Below are positions 59,326 through 64,000 of a stretch of 64,000 bases of DNA, piece after piece. The DNA comes from Larimichthys crocea. Its lineage: Eukaryota; Chordata; Actinopteri; Sciaenidae. The position numbers and the translations under genes are program-made. Where the stretch lies: the NCBI RefSeq assembly GCF_000972845.2, contig NC_040022.1, forward strand, positions 15,355,403 through 15,419,402. Reading direction: 5' to 3'. Under the pieces are notes generated by a model, which did not search any database, was not told the origin of the DNA, and worked only from the letters and a program-made list of their open reading frames with translations. How positions within the stretch are numbered: position 1 is the stretch's first letter; every line of letters starts with the position of its first letter.

Positions 59326-62300
59326 GTTTTGCAGAGTAACTACCTGGTGTTTATGGCTGAGCTTTTCTGGTGGTTTGAAGTGGTTAAACCTTCATTTGTA
59401 CAGCCCAGAGTCTTCAACCCAAACGGTAAAGTACAACATTGCAATAATAAATAGGACTAATTTTACCATGTCGTGCATGAAAATGATTAACTCCAATAAT
59501 GAACTGAAGGTTGCGCTTGAATATTAAGTATTTGTCATCTGTTTTTCTCTGCAGCCTGCGAGCCTGTATCATCCTGTAGAAATATGGCTCCTGTGTCCAG
59601 TCCAGTCAAACAGAGCTATGCAGACAGACCTCACAGCCCAGAGAGCATCCCTGCAGAGGGTAAAACATGTGTTAATAATTAAAGATGTGCACAGATCTGT
59701 TTTTTTAAGGGCTGACTGTCGAGTGGCAGAGTGTGTGTTCGTGGTGTTTGAGTGATCCTGTGGGCAGAGATTTCACAGTGCTAGTTTGGATTGGTTCATG
59801 TTCCTTCCTTGCTTTTCACATTGTTTTCCATTTTCTTGAATTTAGTCATACTGTACAAACTTTTGTGGTGCTGTTTCAAGAAAAAAGACATAATAATAAG
59901 AGGCACAATCCCTTCTATTAGCTGTTACCAGGGGCATGAATACAGAGCATTTGAAGAATGTGTGGATGTTTTCTGTTTTGAAAGCAAAGGCCCTCTGGTG
60001 GCTGATACAGTATGCACTATACAATATCATCTATTTTGGAAATATCTATTATAGCAAAAGTACAGAAGTAGTGGAGTGGACAGTTTAGCTCTCAAGACTA
60101 GCTTGGAAACTTATAAGTGAAACTTTGTACTAAAGCACTTCGCTGTAACTTCAAACTTCTGTGTGTCTGGAACAGGTGTAATGAGGAGATCTACCTCCAT
60201 GTCCTACGTTGATGGCTGTGTTGGCACTTGGCCCAAAGAAAAACGGTGAGTATCCACCACACTGAATCCAAGTAGAGCAGACAACACTTACTGACCTACA
60301 GATGTGAAGTTAGTAAACCAACAATACATGTCCTCCTTCTGTCAGCTCCTCTCCTCGTGGAATCTCCTTTGAGATTCCTCTGGACGGAGACCCACCCAGT
60401 GAAGCTCCCTCCCTCCGCGGTATGACCCGCTCTGCCAGCAGCGACGGTCTTGGGTTCAAAGTTCACTTTGCATCTCGAGGGGGCATCAAGCGCCACCTCT
60501 CCCTCTTGCCCAATGTAAACGGTCAGAGCAGACACATACCAGAGGAGGATGAGGACTTTCCCTCCCACAAACCCTTGGGGAGAAACAACACATTCTCAGT
60601 CAAGAACCAAAGCAGGTACAGCAGAGGAATGTGTTATGATTAGCTTCAGACATCCCCTGAGGTACCTCATATTTTACACGGTGGTGACCTTAGATTTGCT
60701 GATTTCTCACACACAGAATTATGTTGTATAACCTGTATAACTGCATGAAGATAAATAACTATGAGTTAATTTGCCCAGACCTGTCCCTAGGTACTCCAAT
60801 GGAGTCCTGTCAGACAGCAACCACAGCTCCGATGATCACCATGGCGACCACAGCGGTCACATCAGCCCAACAACTCCTCCGAGCATCGAGGAGGCCCTGA
60901 AGATTATCCATGACTCAGAAAGGCCCCACGCCAGCTTGGGTGTCGGGGACGGAGACAATGGCTTCTTTCTGCACGGTGCTGAGCCTTCAGACCCGCCAGG
61001 GGCCCAAGGTCAAGGAGACGACCCAGGTTCGGCTAAAGCCGACCCCAATTCTGTGTCCACCGATGAAGTCGACACGGGCATCCATGTGAGGACAGAGGAC
61101 ATCCAAAGCTTGGATGAGGACTCCTCCTCTCTGAGAGACTATTCAGATATAGACCCAGACTGTGAGGCTATGACCCGGTGCTGCACTCTGTCTGACCGGT
61201 CGGAGAGGGATAGAAGCAGGGAAGCAGGACAGAAAGGGGTCGGTGATGCTAGCCCTGAGGGAGAGAGGGGAGATGGAGGTGACAGGAGCAGCCCATGTCC
61301 CAGTTCAGCACCAACACTCCCCAGATCACACACAGCCAGCCCTGCTTCGTCCTCTGGAGGCTCTGGAGGCATGGTCCGGATGACGAGCTTTGCAGAGCAG
61401 AAGTTCCGGAAGCTGGAGGGACGGAGCAGCGGAGGAACCACACCAGAGAGTTCAGATCTCAATGTGCCATACACACACCCGCCAAAAAATATTTCCTCTC
61501 AGGTCTGTGTCCTTTTGCAGAGGCAGAAATGTAAATTGCAGTGATGTGGGTTGGCAGAGAATTCATGTGAATGATCTTTGCACTTTCTTCTAGATCTCCA
61601 CACCTCCTTTGCCAATCACATCCCCCTCTCCAGTAACGCCTTCTCCCAGAGACCCGTCCCACCTGATAGCCTCAGAGATGATTCAGCTGAGGATGAAGCT
61701 GGAAGAGAAACGGAGAGCCATCGAAGCCCAGAAGAAGAAGGTAAACACATATAGACAAAGAAACATAACCAGTAGTTTTAGCTTTGAATATAAATGTTCA
61801 CGCCATCTTCCTCTCTTCACACACTCCAGGTGGAAGCAGCTTTCACCCGCCATCGTCAGAAAATGGGCAGGACAGCTTTTCTGAATGTAGTGAGAAGAAA
61901 AGGAGTCACTGCACCCCTCAGCCCCGGCTCAGGAGGAGCAGAAACACCTTCTCCAGAGCCACTTACATCCTCAAAGGAAACCAGCCAGGGCAGCATGGAG
62001 CGGGCGGAGAGATGCAAGCCAGATGGAGCAGCTCCTAAATCCCCCTGTGAGGATGGTGGAGGTGAGTAGTTCACTTTCATACCTGTTAAATGGCCAAAAC
62101 AAAGCGAAGCCCATCCTCACATTTCAGACAAATAATGTGTAGATTAATTTTCTGCCCACTGTCTAGTTGAATTAATTAATTCTGATTAAATTAGTGATTG
62201 ACTGACGTGTGTATTCATTGTGGTGATACAGGTGTGACTCCGGGAGAAATCGACCTTGCAGATTACACTCGCTCCATCGAGAGACTGAACACGTCGCTGG

Positions 62301-63219
62301 GTTTCCTGCAGACAGAGATGCAGCGTTTGGCCCAGCAGCAGGAAAAGATCATGGCGATGAGGGAGCAGCAGCAGCAAGCCTGGGTCATCCCTCCTCCTGC
62401 TCCATCTCCACACAGGTAATGACAGATATTAATAATTTCACTGGAGAAAATAATTTTTCTGCAATCACTTACATGGCTGTTGTTTTTTGTCCCCGCAGGC
62501 AGCTTCGGGAGTTACGTAGCAGCAGTGTAACAGGCCGGGGATCAGGCCGAGGCTCTGTTGGGTCTTTGTCTCCCATCCTTTCTTCTTCTGGCTCTCCCCA
62601 TGCTCCCAATCGTTCCCCTGCTGGCATTAAGCGGCGACCAGCTTCCTTCCATGCGAGGACACCTCGGACTCCACGGCCAAACGATCTGAAGGTCACACCC
62701 TTCAGTCGAATGCTCAACACCCCCACCTCAGTGGACAGTCTACCTAGACTGAGGCGGTTCACAAGCAGCCAATCCCAGCTCAGTCCATTTGCCTACCTGG
62801 GTCACAATGAGGGGCCAGAGGGAAGCAAGAACCAAGAGGACAAGGACAACAAAGAAGAGACAATGGAGAGTGCTGGCACTACTCAGCCTTCTACCAAAGA
62901 AGCAGCCAAAAAGAAGGAAGATAAGAGACAGGAGGACAAAAAACAGACAGAGCAGGCTCAGTCGAAGGATGAAGTCAAACAAACAAGGTCATCAGAGGTG
63001 TTGTGTCAACCAGTGTCTGACATCCAAGGGCCCGCGGGAAGCCAGGTCAAGGCAGACCCCGAGGACAGGAGAGAACTTGTGGAGTTGCCTCTGTCTAGGC
63101 TGAAACCTCCTGGAGGATCCAGTGGTCAGGAGGTGGCAGGAAAGGGAGAGGTGGACAGAGAAGCAGGAGGAGACACTCTCGGAGATGACCAAAAAATGTG
63201 CTGTGGATTCTTCTTCAAG
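36770..63219 (+). CDS. camsap3: CAMSAP3, microtubule minus-end binding protein (5' 15 coding exons, partial)
   Basis: Exons: 36770-36908, 42818-43077, 49799-49978, 51010-51096, 56277-56418, 57556-57695, 59335-59425, 59555-59659, 60176-60245, 60346-60615, 60791-61502, 61594-61740, 61830-62061, 62232-62415 and 62499-63219. All phases agree, giving 1160 codons. CAMSAPs bind and stabilise free microtubule minus ends; CAMSAP3 organises non-centrosomal microtubules in epithelia. The N-terminus RRTFIVPAIKSFDHYDF matches CAMSAP3 (RRTFLVPEIKSLDQYDF) better than CAMSAP1 or 2. Order: N-terminal region 1-193; calponin-homology domain about 200-330 (SLADSLYNLQLVQEFC, AELFWWFEVVKP); long Ser/Pro/acidic linker with PSIEEALKIIHDSE and MTSFAEQKF; coiled coil 1 about 755-805 (RMKLEEKRRAIEAQKKK, FTRHRQKMGRTAFL); coiled coil 2 about 865-905; a lysine/glutamate-rich stretch near 1030-1080; and CGFFFK at the edge. 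The third coiled coil and CKK domain lie past the window. The first introns are long (5.9, 6.7, 1.0 and 5.2 kb). Confidence 0.95.
37367..38416. repeat. Palindromic MITE-like element with three internal tandem units
   Basis: The ends are inverted relatives: AGGGCTGCAGCCGATCAATC at the left and, reversed, ATAGCTGAAACAATCAGTC at the right. Inside, three diverged units of about 190 nt (from about 37820, 38005 and 38206) each run 'gtcagaa.at..', 'gaca.ct.aaa.', an A-rich 'aagaaagaaaaa' block and 'agaagctggaaa'. No open frame. The same family appears in intron 2. Confidence 0.6.
42001..42385. repeat. Two long (CA)n microsatellites
   Basis: (CA)n at about 42002-42061 (some 30 units) and 42346-42385 (some 20 units), separated by unique sequence, in camsap3 intron 1. 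Confidence 0.95.
43255..43945. repeat. Fragments of the intron 1 MITE-like family
   Basis: 43255-43375 ('gtctataaaatgttcaaaac', 'aactgattaatccgctaatt') and 43773-43943 ('caaagatattcagtttacaa', 'gaggctggaagct', 'tccattgttacagct') match parts of the element in intron 1. The sequence between them is unrelated. Confidence 0.5.
44210..44476. repeat. Two (CT)n tracts
   Basis: (CT)n at 44210-44250 and 44444-44476, with other pyrimidine-rich sequence around them, in camsap3 intron 2. Confidence 0.9.
45721..45756. other. Perfect 14-bp inverted repeat with 8-nt loop
   Basis: TGCAGCCCTCTGTG (45721-45734) and its exact reverse complement (45743-45756) flank TGTTAAAG. The stem extends to CAC/GTG outside one mismatch. 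It is intronic in camsap3; no terminator or microRNA function is shown. Confidence 0.8.
46156..46558. repeat. CA and TCTG microsatellites
   Basis: (CA)n at about 46156-46192 and 46369-46413, and (TCTG)n at about 46526-46556. Confidence 0.9.
47285..47400. repeat. Truncated copy of the 'gcttagcttagcacacacc' repeat family
   Basis: 'gagctagcttagcttagca', 'aaagctcactaatgtaaaa', 'ttgtttgtttaatctttgca' correspond to the 3' half of the family at 25132 and 51160. Confidence 0.5.
51160..51560. repeat. Two adjoining copies of the 'gcttagcacaaagactgg' repeat family
   Basis: A 'ttttagcttagcataatgac' piece is followed about 0.2 kb later by a fuller copy ('gatttagatgagaagattga', 'cagcttagcacaaagactgg', 'ttcaccaagtaagagctt'). 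Confidence 0.55.
51835..52045. repeat. MITE with 14-bp terminal inverted repeats
   Basis: TTAAAGATCCAGTG (51835-51848) and CACTGGACCTTTAA (52032-52045) are inverted with one mismatch. The inside ('tttcattagtgtataattac') is typical of an abundant small fish element. TTAA at both ends could be the target-site or terminal bases. Confidence 0.7.
53630..53660. repeat. (CA)n microsatellite
   Basis: About 15 CA units in camsap3 intron 4. Confidence 0.9.
54811..54898. other. Long near-perfect hairpin (stem about 34 bp)
   Basis: The left arm 54811-54847 (core ACAGACATGCAAGAAGTAAA) and right arm 54865-54898 (core TTTATTTCTTGCATGTCTGT) are reverse complements with a few mismatches, around a 17-nt loop. 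The size is that of a microRNA precursor, but the AT-rich ends also fit a small palindromic repeat. Confidence 0.7.
56123..56155. repeat. (GT)n microsatellite upstream of exon 5
   Basis: About 16 GT units, ending roughly 120 nt before the exon 5 acceptor of camsap3. Confidence 0.9.
59282..59321. repeat. (GT)n microsatellite abutting the exon 7 acceptor
   Basis: About 20 GT units ending 13 nt before the AG/AGTAAC junction at 59334/59335. Only GGTTTTG lies between repeat and CAG, so the repeat takes the place of a normal pyrimidine tract. Confidence 0.9.
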
Positions 63220-64000
63220 GTGAACTGGAGCTACAGAATTATATTTATAAGATAACAGTCAAGTTTTGTTTAATGATTATTCATGTGAGTTTCTGTAACA
63301 CACAACTGTAGCTAAGAACCCATGTTTATGCTTCTGGCCAATTGTGTTTTGTGGAAATCGAGGCTGACACCTTCCTGGCACAAAGTGGATAAGCGTATTC
63401 CCCAAAATTGTTAATATAAACTTTTTTTTTTTAAACAATAGGACACATTTAAAGCAAACTTTTTAAACTATTATTCAAACTTTGCCCCAAATCCCAGAGT
63501 ATACACACAAAACACACAAGGCTGTCCTGCTATGTTTACAGCAAACTCAAGACCAAGATCTTCATATTTTGTTATGTTGGCTTGATGAGTGTTTCTATTG
63601 TTTCCAAATGTATTCAATAGCAAGTAAGAACAGGGGGTATTGATAATATCAATTATGCTTCTTCACCTTCAGATATTGCTATGCAGCAATTAATAATGTT
63701 AACAGTTGCATCAGTTTACCCCATGTTTCTCTGCCTGGTCATCCCCTGCAGTAAAACTATAATAACAGATGATATACACTGTTAATTAACTTCTCATCAA
63801 TAATAAAGTCCACACAGCCTTGTGGTGCTATATTGAGATGCCTGCGACAGGAAGAATCCCATACTGTGCGAGTCTGGAACAACATGTGCAGTGTTGTGTG
63901 CCTGTTGAGCCGCGGGCTGATTAAAATGAATCTAGAGCCAAAAACACAGATGAATGTTAGACCATTAGAGCTTTAATTATAGAGATATATACATAGGAGT
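63220..64000 (+). other. camsap3 intron 15 (open to the right)
   Basis: Begins with GTGAAC after CGFFFK. AT-rich to the window edge with no acceptor-linked coding segment recognised; the next exon lies outside. Confidence 0.6.

Overview
The window is vertebrate nuclear DNA, almost certainly from a ray-finned (probably percomorph) fish. This rests on spliced vertebrate immune and cytoskeletal genes, long CA/GT microsatellites, and interspersed repeats of kinds common in teleosts (tRNA-derived SINEs, Tc1-like and palindromic MITE-like elements, LINE 3' tails). Coding sequence is a small part of the window; most long reading frames outside the genes listed here are chance frames. Family names come from recognition by eye, with no database search.

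Left part (about 1-9.6 kb): a small CC-chemokine cluster. A segment of about 2.3-2.7 kb is tandemly duplicated (about 965-3656 and 7302-9628). The right copy holds an intact four-exon CC chemokine (exons 8325-8400, 8555-8663, 8770-8844, 8951-8999; 102 aa). The left copy is a pseudogene with a lost start codon and frameshifts, yet it keeps its TATA box and a perfect NF-kB-type site. A third, different CC chemokine lies between them on the minus strand (5264-5906). Two SINE pieces sit head to head in the 3' UTR region of the intact gene.

Middle part (9.6-31 kb): no protein-coding gene could be supported. On the minus strand at 12.54-12.86 kb there is a clustered microRNA pair, miR-181a followed by miR-181b, both with recognisable 5p and 3p arms. 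The miR-181b 5p arm carries an unusual G-to-C change at position 18. The rest looks like the upstream and host territory of that cluster: a CpG-rich block at 21.4-22.7 kb, a possible minus-strand terminal exon at 13.13-13.21 kb, and candidate CRE and RFX-type sites.

Right part (31-64 kb): ticam1 (TRIF), with its 601-aa coding region in one exon (31611-33416), a 5' non-coding exon and a possible spliced upstream ORF. Then comes camsap3 (36770 to beyond the right edge), of which 15 coding exons (1160 codons) were mapped with consistent phases. Its C-terminal coiled coil and CKK domain lie outside the window. In human, TICAM1, CAMSAP3 and MIR181C/D all map to 19p13, so the neighbourhood fits an ancestral linkage group.

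Chemokines, TRIF and miR-181 all act in immune signalling, but nothing here shows that they are co-regulated.
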